Shown piece by piece: positions 17,140-25,084 of a stretch of DNA of 64,000 nucleotides (its first letter is position 1; every line of letters starts with the position of its first letter). The position numbers were made by a program, and so were the translations under genes. The notes below the pieces were generated by a model, which was not told the DNA's origin, made no database searches, and saw only the letters and a program-made list of their open reading frames with translations. Source of the DNA: Segatella copri (GTDB lineage: Bacteria > Bacteroidota > Bacteroidia > Bacteroidales > Bacteroidaceae); contig NZ_CP042464.1 of the NCBI RefSeq assembly GCF_015074785.1, positions 3,101,001 to 3,165,000 on the forward strand, in the 5' to 3' direction.

Positions 17140-19239
17140 TTACAATCTATCCATTTCCTTTTTTCCTGCCCCTTTACCTTTATATTTTGCTTTAACTGTA
17201 TTAAACTTATATCTTACGATAAATTCCACTGCCCTTACACTCGCAGCCCTTTCAATATAGACATCATTCATTCCGCTGAAAATGGTAAAGGTATTTTTGC
17301 GGGCAGTATTAAAGATGTCATTTGCTGACAACTTGACATTCCATTTTTTAGATAAGTCCTTAGCCAAAGAAAGATTTATCTGTCCAACACTCCCCATCTT
17401 AATATTCTCACTATTTCCCTCACTACGCCAACTGTAATTTATTGTCGCCATATAGTTGTTATGGAATTTTAAAATATTATTGAACTTAACTACGACCAAA
17501 GGATTATCCACATGCTTTATATTTCCTCTGTAATCAATCTTGTAAAATTGAGAGACAACACCACATGCCAATACGGGATAATAGCATTTCCAAAGGAATC
17601 CGGGCATAAAAGAAGCCATAATCTGTAAGTTAGACAGACAGTTTCTAGAATTTTCCTTTCTGAGCAAGGCAATCGTCTTCGCATCATCATAATATGTATA
17701 TGATGTTATTATTTGGTTTCGTACCTTTTTATAATTAGCAGTTAATGCCAACCAGCGATACCTCAAATTCAAAGAGATGTTGTCGCTATAGGATGGTTGC
17801 AAATACGGATTTCCACTTTGATAGAGATATTTGTTAACATAGTGAACCGTGTTGCTCAACTGAGAGTACAATGGACGATAGCATTGCTTAGAATAGCTCA
17901 ACTGCACCATGGTTTTTCCAATGGGCAGAGACAATGAAGCTGTCGGGAAAAACTTATCATAAACATGTGACTGTTCGTGATTTTTTCTGCCACCTATAAA
18001 ATATTCACTGTTCACATGCTCATACCTACCACCGATACGGAATGTTACATTGCCTAGATGCTGCATAGTTTCAACGTAATATGCCATGTTCAGCTCCTGT
18101 ATTTTATTGTTCTCGCCTGCCATAATGCTATTTTCACTTTCTGAATTCTCCTCACGGCTACTATTGGTGAAATCTACTCCAAAGCTAAAATTACCTTTAA
18201 GAAATGGGTGTGACGCATATAATTCCGTTGCCATTAACCTAGCATGCCCAACATCTTTTATTCCGAAATTCTGATTGATGCCGGTTTGCTCTATAACGTT
18301 TTGATTTTCATGTGTTTTTTTCCACATTAAATCAAAAGTCATCTCTAAATTCCATTTTCCCCAAACCCCATGGCAATATCCATCTAACAAATGTTCCAAA
18401 TCTCTTAATTTGACATCCTTGTATGCGGAAGTCTCACTTTCAATTACATCATCAGAATATAATGATGACATAATGCTAGAATTGGTCTTTGTTGGAGCAT
18501 AAGATACTTGGTAAAATGCGCCAAATGAGAGTTTTGGAGACGAGGAAAAATCAAATCCCCATTTACCATCAATCAACTTTGAGTGCTGTGTCGATTTCAT
18601 AGTCGTATTCTGCTGATGATGTGACGAGAGCCATGAATTCTGAACATTTTTGCTAGAGTTCGTATCCTTGCCTTTCTCAAATCCAAACGTTCCAAAAACA
18701 TCAAACTTGTCTGCCCTATAGTTCAAGTCCAAATTGTCTTTGCCATACAGATAATTACGATAGCCAAAAGTAGCGATGTTATCAAAGGAGAAACCATCCC
18801 CAACCTTTTTAATGGTTGTTATCTTTATGATGGAACCTACGGTTGAAGCATAACGTGAACTTGGATTCGTTACAACAGTTATCTTATCTATTTGGTTAGC
18901 CTTCAATTGCTCAACTTCTATATTATTGCGGACAATATGTCCATTGATATAGAAGACTGGTTTTCCCTTGCCAAAAACTTCAATGGAACCATTATTATTC
19001 AGTACACCAGGCAACATACCCATAACATCTTTTGCAAAACCAAGTTTTTCCAAAACGGTACCTTTGACTTCTGTCACAAAGCCTTCGCTGTTCAACTTTG
19101 CCAAAGGGCGGGTTGCTCTAACAACAACCTCCCTTAATTGCAAAGTATCCTTTCCGAAATTTTGGTTAGCGATACCAGTCTGAGCTAGAACGATTTGTGT
19201 CCAGGCCAAATGAAATAAAAAAATAAAAAGTCTTCTCAT
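17140..19239 (-). CDS. Outer-membrane plug/beta-barrel protein (TonB-receptor-like) in RiPP operon
   Basis: A 699-aa protein with a Sec signal peptide (MRRLFIFLFHLAWTQIVLAQ) and a plug-like domain at about 30-135 (LREVVVRATRPLAKLNSEGF, MLPGVLNNNGSIEVFGKGKPVFYING, then ITVVTNPSSRYASTVGSIIKI). A long barrel follows, of the outer-membrane beta-barrel family usually coupled to TonB receptors. The Bacteroidetes carboxypeptidase-like N-terminal domain and a SusD partner are absent. It lies 20 nt after the maturase gene and 26 nt before the exporter gene. Inside a peptide operon it could let the peptide cross the outer membrane, take it up again, or serve immunity. The family is clear but its role here is inference. 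Confidence 0.8.
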   Translation of the reverse strand: MRRLFIFLFHLAWTQIVLAQTGIANQNFGKDTLQLREVVVRATRPLAKLNSEGFVTEVKGTVLEKLGFAKDVMGMLPGVLNNNGSIEVFGKGKPVFYINGHIVRNNIEVEQLKANQIDKITVVTNPSSRYASTVGSIIKITTIKKVGDGFSFDNIATFGYRNYLYGKDNLDLNYRADKFDVFGTFGFEKGKDTNSSKNVQNSWLSSHHQQNTTMKSTQHSKLIDGKWGFDFSSSPKLSFGAFYQVSYAPTKTNSSIMSSLYSDDVIESETSAYKDVKLRDLEHLLDGYCHGVWGKWNLEMTFDLMWKKTHENQNVIEQTGINQNFGIKDVGHARLMATELYASHPFLKGNFSFGVDFTNSSREENSESENSIMAGENNKIQELNMAYYVETMQHLGNVTFRIGGRYEHVNSEYFIGGRKNHEQSHVYDKFFPTASLSLPIGKTMVQLSYSKQCYRPLYSQLSNTVHYVNKYLYQSGNPYLQPSYSDNISLNLRYRWLALTANYKKVRNQIITSYTYYDDAKTIALLRKENSRNCLSNLQIMASFMPGFLWKCYYPVLACGVVSQFYKIDYRGNIKHVDNPLVVVKFNNILKFHNNYMATINYSWRSEGNSENIKMGSVGQINLSLAKDLSKKWNVKLSANDIFNTARKNTFTIFSGMNDVYIERAASVRAVEFIVRYKFNTVKAKYKGKGAGKKEMDRL

Positions 19240-19259
19240 TTTTATTAATTAATTCGTCC

Positions 19260-20732
19260 TTACTTTTGGTTATTATAAGGACATTTTACATCTGGGTAAT
19301 ACCATTTTTGTGAGCCATATTTTCGTATTATATCTCTATAGCATACTTGTCTAAATGTTCTACACTCTTTGAACTTGCCACAGCTGTGACACAAAGAATC
19401 TTCAGGGAAATCCTCTTGTTTAATCTCATAAAGAGACTTAGCTTCTTTTGAATTCCAAATTTCCAAGATGCTATTGGATTTAACATTTCCAATAATAAAA
19501 CGCTTATTCCAATATAGCTGTTCACACATAGTAACTTGTCCATCTGGTAAGATGTACAATGAAGAGAACAAACCGCTACAGAATGCTCTGTTGAAAAAAT
19601 GAGATTCCGCTTGTTTTAATTTATCGATAGTGTTATTTACAATTTGAATCTGTTCTAACTTAGGATAATGAATAGACATACCACTGCTGTCAGAAAGGTC
19701 TTTCAGATAATTCACGATGTTATTGTACGAAAGAGAATCTATCTCAATATTACTATAATCTGTTCTTGGATATAAAGTTTCTTCTCCTTTTACTACATGC
19801 CAATCCTCTATATTTTTTAAATTCTTTAGAACATTATATATAGAGCGCATATCAGCTATATCTTTAGTGTATTTTGTCAAAACAGAATGAACCTTTACAA
19901 GTATGCCATATTTTTCTAGTAACATCAAGCTCTTCAACATTTCGGCAACATACCCCTTTCTAACATTTATGGATTCTATTAGATGCTCTTCAATACATGA
20001 ATCTAGAGATATTTGAATATCACGAACCTTAAGTTTTGCCAAGAACTGCACATCATTTTCTTGCAATGGCATTTTTGTAGACAGATAAGGATTATAACCA
20101 TATCTTCTTAACTCAGCAAGGACATCTCTCCAATATTTGTACAAGAAAAATTCTCCTCCTATGACATCAAAGGTATTTACATTCAACTTATAAGCTTCAC
20201 GGATGAGCTCTTTTATTCGTTCTAATGGAATTGTACATTTTGCAACATGCGATTTATCTTGATAGCAATAGATACAATTTGTTACACAAATATTGTTAAA
20301 CATCAATGTAATTGTAGATGGAGTCAAATGTCTCTTCATTCTCAAATCTATTTGGTCATATTTGAATAGGTTTGGAGAATAACGTTTAATTTGGCTAGGT
20401 GATTGCATTGACACTATAGTGTATGGTGGAAAAACAGAATTTCCCTTTTTCCCACTCAGTATCACTTGTTTAGGATTATCCACTAATGAATTAATAAAAT
20501 TAAGAACCAATTCTTTTGGAACTGACAAATATGATGCTGCCTCATTAACACATTCATTGATTTCTCTACCATCAACAAAACACAGAATCATTGCATAAAT
20601 AGGGTGAATAATATCTGTGAAAGAATCATCTTGTCCAATAAGCAAATTTCTACCGACCAAAGAAGCTAATATGAGAGTTCTTCCCTCATCTGGTTTCAAT
20701 ACTAGATTTTCATTAAAAAGAATATATTTCAT
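19260..20732 (-). CDS. Radical SAM/SPASM peptide maturase
   Basis: Predicted to modify the Cys-rich precursor encoded 64 nt upstream. ATG 20732 gives 490 aa; the upstream TTG lies inside a palindrome and is unlikely. Residues 1-95 look like a PqqD-type recognition domain (LVLKPDEGRTLILASL, later VDGREINECVNEAASYL). The radical SAM cluster is C149xxxC153xxC156 within NNICVTNCIYCYQDK, followed by FDVIGGEFFLY. The C-terminal SPASM region has CSGLFSSLYILPDGQVTMCEQ, then LCHSCGKFKECRTFRQVC and a final KCPYN, enough Cys for two auxiliary Fe-S clusters. SPASM maturases of this layout form thioether, C-C or epimerised residues. The Cys-rich substrate favours thioether (sacti/ranthipeptide) chemistry, but this is inference. 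I cannot assign it to a named family. Confidence 0.88.
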   Translation of the reverse strand: MKYILFNENLVLKPDEGRTLILASLVGRNLLIGQDDSFTDIIHPIYAMILCFVDGREINECVNEAASYLSVPKELVLNFINSLVDNPKQVILSGKKGNSVFPPYTIVSMQSPSQIKRYSPNLFKYDQIDLRMKRHLTPSTITLMFNNICVTNCIYCYQDKSHVAKCTIPLERIKELIREAYKLNVNTFDVIGGEFFLYKYWRDVLAELRRYGYNPYLSTKMPLQENDVQFLAKLKVRDIQISLDSCIEEHLIESINVRKGYVAEMLKSLMLLEKYGILVKVHSVLTKYTKDIADMRSIYNVLKNLKNIEDWHVVKGEETLYPRTDYSNIEIDSLSYNNIVNYLKDLSDSSGMSIHYPKLEQIQIVNNTIDKLKQAESHFFNRAFCSGLFSSLYILPDGQVTMCEQLYWNKRFIIGNVKSNSILEIWNSKEAKSLYEIKQEDFPEDSLCHSCGKFKECRTFRQVCYRDIIRKYGSQKWYYPDVKCPYNNQK

Positions 20733-20756
20733 AAGTTTACGAGTCTTAAAAATAAT

Positions 20757-20782
20757 CAAGATGGTAGAATTCTACCATCTTG
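20757..20782 (-). terminator. Perfect 26-nt palindrome between precursor and maturase genes
   Basis: The 26 bases are identical to their reverse complement (half-site CAAGATGGTAGAA), with an EcoRI-like centre. On the minus strand the palindrome starts 14 nt after the precursor stop codon and is followed by ATTATTTTTAAG. This position and T-rich tail fit a leaky terminator or mRNA-stabilising hairpin that would give much more precursor than enzyme. A protein-binding operator is the alternative. Confidence 0.6.
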
Positions 20783-20796
20783 ACAATTAGTTTAAA

Positions 20797-20964
20797 TTAC
20801 AAAACATCATTCACACAAACTGCACAAGCACTAGCGCAGCCTATACAAGAATCACATAAAGAACATTCTTGCTGTAAATGATCTTGCACAACAGCACCAG
20901 CCTTTACCTCAAACATTTGAGATTCAGACAACAACTCCTTTGCTTCTAAAGAATACTTTTCCAT
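20797..20964 (-). CDS. Cys-rich RiPP precursor peptide (55 aa)
   Basis: A short gene not obvious by length alone. It encodes MEKYSLEAKELLSESQMF, then EVKAGAVVQDHLQQ, then a C-terminal core with six Cys spaced C-x2-C-x2-C-x2-C-x3-C-x2-C (residues 34, 37, 40, 43, 47, 50), ending VNDVL. The first half is charged and helical, like C39-processed leaders (LSESQMFEVKAGA resembles LSExEMxxVxGG). Cleavage would be after the AG or GA at 22-24. It sits first in the operon, just before the SPASM maturase and upstream of the C39 exporter. The promoter has TACTTTTGC at 21022-21030. A Cys-rich metal-binding peptide is a weaker alternative. No homologue is recognised. Confidence 0.85.
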   Translation of the reverse strand: MEKYSLEAKELLSESQMFEVKAGAVVQDHLQQECSLCDSCIGCASACAVCVNDVL

Positions 20965-21260
20965 ACTAAAATATTTTCTGTTATGCGCCTTTAAAGTAGG
21001 GCGGTTTCACTATTGTTATCCGCAAAAGTAACTCTATTAATTGAAAAAGAGAAATTTTCAGTCGCGAAATTCTGGAAATTAACTTTATTTATACAATACA
21101 TACATCTATTTGTCGTTTAATAACAAATAAACGTGTCTTTTTGTTGACAAAACACCATGAATACCTGTCAATTTTTCACAATATCGATGAATTTAGTATT
21201 TTTTTACATTGTTAATTGTAATGTTTTTTATTCTGTTTATAAAATTACAAAAGTCTTATT
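20965..21260 (-). promoter_or_regulatory. AT-rich promoter region of the RiPP operon
   Basis: The minus strand has the -7 element TACTTTTGC (21022-21030), about 58 nt before the precursor ATG. The rest is very AT-rich with no supported gene, though a small plus-strand frame (21157-21477) opens here by chance. The RiPP DNA ends where homology to the mobilization module begins, at about 21261. Confidence 0.55.
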
Positions 21261-21465
21261 TGTTGTGTCCACAGACCATCTCGCCGTTCAAGGCAGACTC
21301 ACGGATGTACTCCGCCAACTTGCGGTTGGCTTTCCTCGCCCTCAGTCTCAAAGCCTCGTAGCTTGGCTTCGAGAACTTCACCGTGACAGACTTCGACAGC
21401 TTGCGAACCCTGCCCGTAGGCGGTCTTCCGCCCTTTCTCTTGTCTTGTTCCTGTATGTTTGTCAT
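21256..21465 (-). pseudogene. Truncated mobilization protein (MobC/BmgB-like), element B copy
   Basis: The first 66 or so residues (MTNIQEQDKRKGGRPPTGRV..., ...YIRESALNGEMV) match the intact 137-140-aa protein at 30426-30848, and the frame then ends GHNK at the junction with RiPP DNA. The kept part is the ribbon-helix-helix-like DNA-binding end; the C-terminal half (relaxosome partner) is lost. It marks the breakpoint where the relaxase module of element B was replaced by the RiPP cargo. Confidence 0.8.
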
Positions 21466-21649
21466 TCTATATACTGATTACAGTTGGTACACTCACTTTC
21501 TGCGACCGTTGGGAGCAAAATTCCTCCGCCCTCATGGTGGAGCGAGGCGTTTTGGGATTCCCAAAACATAACCTCGCTCCCTCTCAGAACACGTTAGTTG
21601 GAACTACAACCTTTCAGCTATCCACGTCCAAGGTCGCAGACCTTAATTC

Positions 21650-22132
21650 TCACAATTTGCGCCAAGCCTCGAAGTCCTCTTCATAAAGGCTTAGGTGGTG
21701 GCGCACGATGTTCTCGATGATGCCCGATACGCTCATGCGCCTTCCTCCGAGGATGCGGACGACACGGTCAAGACGGTCTCGTACATCGGAACTGACGAAG
21801 ACTGGCTTGCGGTCGTCAATCCTTGGAACTTGGAGGAAGGTCTGCTGATACTCCTCCAATGTCGCCTTGCGCTGCTTGCCGCTGATGCGCTTCTGCGGAT
21901 TCGGTGGCGATTGAGCCTCGTTCGTTGATGTTTCCTCTCTATAGGGAGTTGTTGCAGCAACTTTCTCTACAATTGCTCTCAACTCTGGGTTCTCTACATC
22001 ATCATAGAGAGAATCACAACTACTTGGATTGGCTTTGTTGCCATACGTAGATGGTTTAACAAAATCCAAATACTCTTTTTCCATCAGCTCCTTTTGCCCA
22101 GGAGCCAAGACTGCATCTTTTGTTCTTGCCAT
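21650..22132 (-). CDS. DUF3408 family mobilizable-element protein
   Basis: A 160-aa protein starting MARTKDAVLAPGQKELMEKEY. The N-terminal half is variable and probably disordered. The C-terminal 70 residues (IDDRKPVFVSSDVRDRLDRVVRILGGRRMSVSGIIENI) look like a ribbon-helix-helix DNA-binding fold typical of DUF3408. Such genes sit next to mobilization genes in Bacteroides conjugative and mobilizable transposons. The reading frame is intact here, whereas the right-arm copy has a 1-bp insertion. The exact role is unknown; transfer regulation or relaxosome assembly is likely. Confidence 0.75.
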   Translation of the reverse strand: MARTKDAVLAPGQKELMEKEYLDFVKPSTYGNKANPSSCDSLYDDVENPELRAIVEKVAATTPYREETSTNEAQSPPNPQKRISGKQRKATLEEYQQTFLQVPRIDDRKPVFVSSDVRDRLDRVVRILGGRRMSVSGIIENIVRHHLSLYEEDFEAWRKL

Positions 22133-22529
22133 AGCTTATGCTGTTTTATTTGTTAGTATAGTGGTCACGGTTTGCCCCATTGACCGATTGTCGGGTGCAA
22201 AGTAAGTGTACTGAGTGCAGCCATGCAACTGATTGGGTGTAACGTGGCAATTTAGTTGTGGCTTGCTTATTTGCATACCGAGATAGTTGTGAGAACTTCA
22301 ACGTATTTCTCAACTCATCATTGTTCATGTATTCGTTGCAGTCGTGCAAGTTTTTCTTGTTGTTTTTGGCGTTGAAGTCGGCAAACCCCGGCAACATACT
22401 GCCACAGAAATTGAAAACGCTTGTTTTTAGATTGCCGTGCCTTATCTTTGCACTCACAAGCGTGGAGCACTGCATATGCGTGGAGCTTTGCGACATATAA
22501 CATAGTATTAACTTAGAAAAAAGAAAAGT
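22133..22529 (+). promoter_or_regulatory. Divergent control region between DUF3408 and HTH genes (left arm)
   Basis: The plus strand has the -7 element TATCTTTGC (22443-22451) followed by two direct GCGTGGAGC repeats (22460-22468, 22478-22486) just after the expected transcription start, a likely operator. The minus strand has TTACTTTGC near 22200 towards DUF3408. No gene is seen in this 397-bp gap. Confidence 0.5.
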
Positions 22530-22841
22530 ATGGGATTCATCGTATTCGAGGAAGAGGCATTCAACTATCTTGATGCCCAGTTGGAGAACTTCGTGAAGCG
22601 CATGGACAGAATCCGTGAGCGCAGTGAGGACAAGACCATGAACAAGTGGCTCGACACGCAGGACGTGTGTCAGACGCTCAACATCTGCCCACGGACAGTG
22701 CAGACGCTTCGGGACAACGGAACTTTGGCTTATACGCAAATCAGCCACAAGACCTACTACAAGCCGGAGGACGTGATGGCTATCGTAGCAGTAGTGGAGG
22801 ACAAGAAAAAGGACATGCGCTTTCGCAAGCGCACAGGTTAG
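22530..22841 (+). CDS. Helix-turn-helix protein (excisionase-like), left copy 1
   Basis: A 103-aa protein: a charged helical N-terminus (FEEEAFNYLDAQLENFVKRMD) followed by a MerR/excisionase-type winged helix (KWLDTQDVCQTLNICPRTVQTLRDNGTLAYTQISHKTYYKPEDV). In Bacteroides elements such pairs act as recombination directionality factors or transfer regulators. The same protein with one change (ERSED versus EHSED) is encoded at 29058-29369. Confidence 0.75.
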   Translation: MGFIVFEEEAFNYLDAQLENFVKRMDRIRERSEDKTMNKWLDTQDVCQTLNICPRTVQTLRDNGTLAYTQISHKTYYKPEDVMAIVAVVEDKKKDMRFRKRTG

Positions 22842-22923
22842 GCTGTCAATATACAACAGCCACTTAATCCAAAGCAGCAAGTAAACCGAGTAACGTAAGT
22901 ATCAACAATAAAACGAGACAACT

Positions 22924-23232
22924 ATGAGCAATGAAGTAATGACAAGAAACAGCGAGTGGATGAACCACATCGTGAACCACCTCAACCGAATGGTTGACAA
23001 TTTTGAACGTGCCGTGATGAACTACCGCCCCATGCTTGACGGTGAGCGCTTCATGACGGACAAGGAGCTTTGTGCCAGACTGCAACTGAGCCGAAGAACC
23101 CTGCAGGACTACCGAAACAACGGTGTCATCCCGTATATCCAGCTTGGCGGAAAGATACTCTACCGCGAGTCCGACATTCAGAAGATTCTGATGGCTAACT
23201 ATCGTGAGGCGTACAGAATGAAGGGCTTGTAG
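22924..23232 (+). CDS. Helix-turn-helix excisionase-like protein, left copy 2
   Basis: A 102-aa protein in series with the previous HTH gene (82-nt gap). The N-terminal half is helical. The C-terminal half (FMTDKELCARLQLSRRTLQDYRNNGVIPYIQLGGKILYRESDIQKIL) is a typical Xis/MerR-type domain of HTH_17. It differs from the right copy only at the last residue (KGL versus KGV). It probably controls excision together with its neighbour. Confidence 0.78.
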   Translation: MSNEVMTRNSEWMNHIVNHLNRMVDNFERAVMNYRPMLDGERFMTDKELCARLQLSRRTLQDYRNNGVIPYIQLGGKILYRESDIQKILMANYREAYRMKGL

Positions 23233-23470
23233 GAGAAATACATGTCCTTGATGAGTGGGGTGAAATGAACAAGGCGACAACGTATAACTTACCGAGTGTG
23301 GCTGTTATAGGTTGTCGCCTCGTTTTATTGGCTATACCGAGTTGTTCGTGTTTGCCGGGTATCATTTGTGTTATCTGTATAAATCTAATACCATGCTAAA
23401 ACACACTGCGGTGGTTCGCCCAAGTGGCTGGAGGCGCAAAGCCTCCAAGGAACGTTGCTTTATGGCAGGT

Positions 23471-23833
23471 CTATGCCATTGCGTTCTCTGTAAAGATACA
23501 GACCAGTTTAGTGCGGCTTGTCTGTCTGCCGATGACAGACTGCATGATGAACTCCCGAAAGGCTCTGCTCTCAATGCTGTCAATACGGAAGGCTACCGCA
23601 ATGACGAGTTCAAGGCTATACACATCATAGCTGATGCGGTCGTTCTTCCTGACATGACGGCGTACACCCTGCTCTTTCAGAATGCCATCCTTGAATATAG
23701 CCTTGACAGCCTTGCGCACATAGCAGCCGAACACATTATACATGTCGGCAATCTCCTGCATGGTCATCCATACAGTATCGGTCGGCATGGATACCGTTCC
23801 GCTCTCGCTGATAGTTATAACTCCTCTGTTCAT
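23471..23833 (-). CDS. RhuM-like small DNA-binding protein, left copy
   Basis: A 120-aa protein identical to that at 28072-28434. Residues 20-85 (TVWMTMQEIADMYNVFGCYVRKAVKAIFKDGILKE..., DRISYDVYSLELVIAVAFRIDS) match the N-terminal part of RhuM-family proteins common in Bacteroidetes mobile elements. Its ATG overlaps the stop of the integrase gene by 4 bp (ATGA), so the two are translationally coupled. The role is unknown; regulation of integration or excision is plausible. Confidence 0.7.
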   Translation of the reverse strand: MNRGVITISESGTVSMPTDTVWMTMQEIADMYNVFGCYVRKAVKAIFKDGILKEQGVRRHVRKNDRISYDVYSLELVIAVAFRIDSIESRAFREFIMQSVIGRQTSRTKLVCIFTENAMA

Positions 23834-25053
23834 TTCCCGTCCTCCTTATTTTTATTCTGGTCAGTTTCTTTTGTTTCTCTGCGCTGCATCAGCTTGTCCA
23901 TGTCCTTGGATATCTTGTCGTCGGTGATGACGGCATAGACCTGGGTGCTTCGCAGGTTGGAATGCCCCATCATCTTGGCGATGCTTTCCATTGATATGCC
24001 CGAAGTAACCATGTTTACTCCGAATGTATGTCTTGCAACGTGTGCGGTAAGGTTCTCATTTATACCCAAAGCCACACCGAGTGAATGAAATTCAAACCAC
24101 ATGGAATCACGTGAAGAAAGAGGGAAAACAGGTTTGCTATCATCCGCTGTATTGTATAGCGACATTATTTGTTCAGCTATCGGATGCAAGGGAATGAACG
24201 CTTCGTTGTTGGTCTTTGCTCTTTTCTCACGAATGTATTTTCTACCGTCTGCCGTCATCCCGATATGGTGTGGATACAGGTTACGTAAATCGACATAAGC
24301 CAAACCTGTAAGGCTGGAGAAAACAAACATTCTTCGTGCCAACTCCAAAGCCTTATCCTCCATAGGAGTCTCCATAATGAGCAGCAAGTCATTTCTGGAT
24401 ATATGTCTACGCTTTGGTGAGCCTTTCTTTTCATATCCGACATCTTCCAATGGATTGAATTTCAGCAGACCTCTGTCAACAGCGATATAAACCAAGCGTT
24501 GCAGCCAACAAAGATTATGGTTCGTATTGGATGCACTATACCCTTTGCCAATCAAGAACAACTTATAAGATTTACCAAATTCCTCAGTCAAATCTTCAAA
24601 TGCAATGTCATTCATTCCTCGTAACCCGATGAACTCTCGCAAGTTTAGCTGCGATGTCTTAGATTGGCGATAAGAAGATGTTGAGTTAATACGGATGGAG
24701 CGCAGCCTAAGGCGTTCACGCTCCTCCTCGCCAGTGGCAAGCAATGTCATCGGGATAGTATTTGCATCAACAATAACATTCTTCAGAATCTCGGCGGTAA
24801 CGATGCCCTTTTCCTTTGTTGCCTGCTCGTAGGCTTCGTCAATTCTTAGTCTGAACGCTTGCAGTTGTCCGTTCACTCTTGCATTCTTGGCTTCACCTTT
24901 TTTCGTGTCCCATTCTTCGGGAGCACAGTAAAGACCTGTTGCTATGGCTGACACTTTGCCGTCAATCGTGATACGGCAAAATATAGATGTGGTTCCGTCT
25001 GCCTTTACTCTGCCACGGTTGATATAATAAAACTGCTTGTATGTACTTCTCAT
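23830..25053 (-). CDS. Tyrosine recombinase, integrase 2 of element B
   Basis: A 407-aa phage-integrase family protein: N-terminal arm-binding domain (VKADGTTSIFCRITIDGKVSAIATGLYC), SAM-like core-binding region about 105-210, and a catalytic domain with FSSLTGLAYVDLRNL (the Arg I position, not Arg here, as in many Bacteroidetes relatives), TAHVARHTFGVNMV (HxxR), MMGHSNLRSTQVYA (LGH-like and the nucleophile Tyr). All C-terminal catalytic motifs are intact. It lies 31 nt after integrase 1. Two adjacent integrases of different subfamilies are common in Bacteroides mobilizable elements. Confidence 0.9.
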   Translation of the reverse strand: MRSTYKQFYYINRGRVKADGTTSIFCRITIDGKVSAIATGLYCAPEEWDTKKGEAKNARVNGQLQAFRLRIDEAYEQATKEKGIVTAEILKNVIVDANTIPMTLLATGEEERERLRLRSIRINSTSSYRQSKTSQLNLREFIGLRGMNDIAFEDLTEEFGKSYKLFLIGKGYSASNTNHNLCWLQRLVYIAVDRGLLKFNPLEDVGYEKKGSPKRRHISRNDLLLIMETPMEDKALELARRMFVFSSLTGLAYVDLRNLYPHHIGMTADGRKYIREKRAKTNNEAFIPLHPIAEQIMSLYNTADDSKPVFPLSSRDSMWFEFHSLGVALGINENLTAHVARHTFGVNMVTSGISMESIAKMMGHSNLRSTQVYAVITDDKISKDMDKLMQRRETKETDQNKNKEDGK

Positions 25054-25084
25054 TGTTATGTTCCTTTCTTATTTTGTGAAAATA

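Larger units (their letters stand above)
21261..23836. repeat. Left arm of 2.57-kb inverted repeat
   Basis: Near-identical reverse complement of 28069-30639, with only scattered differences and a few indels in the stretches compared by eye. It covers the mobC start, DUF3408, two HTH genes and the RhuM-like gene. The similarity drops sharply at both ends (21261 and 23836). Confidence 0.85.

Noticed and set aside
20797..20964. Precursor as a small ferredoxin
   Set aside because: Six Cys in C-x2-C spacing recall ferredoxins, but at 55 aa the peptide has a single uneven Cys cluster after a leader-like half and no CP signature. The maturase and C39 exporter next to it fit a precursor better.
22146..22880. 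Minus-strand frame of 244 codons, also present in the right arm (29019-29753)
   Set aside because: It covers the HTH gene and the divergent promoter region antisense. Its presence in both arms only reflects the inverted repeat.
23312..23938. Frame of about 208 codons, repeated at 27973-28593
   Set aside because: Antisense to the RhuM-like gene and the integrase end. Repeated only because the DNA is duplicated.
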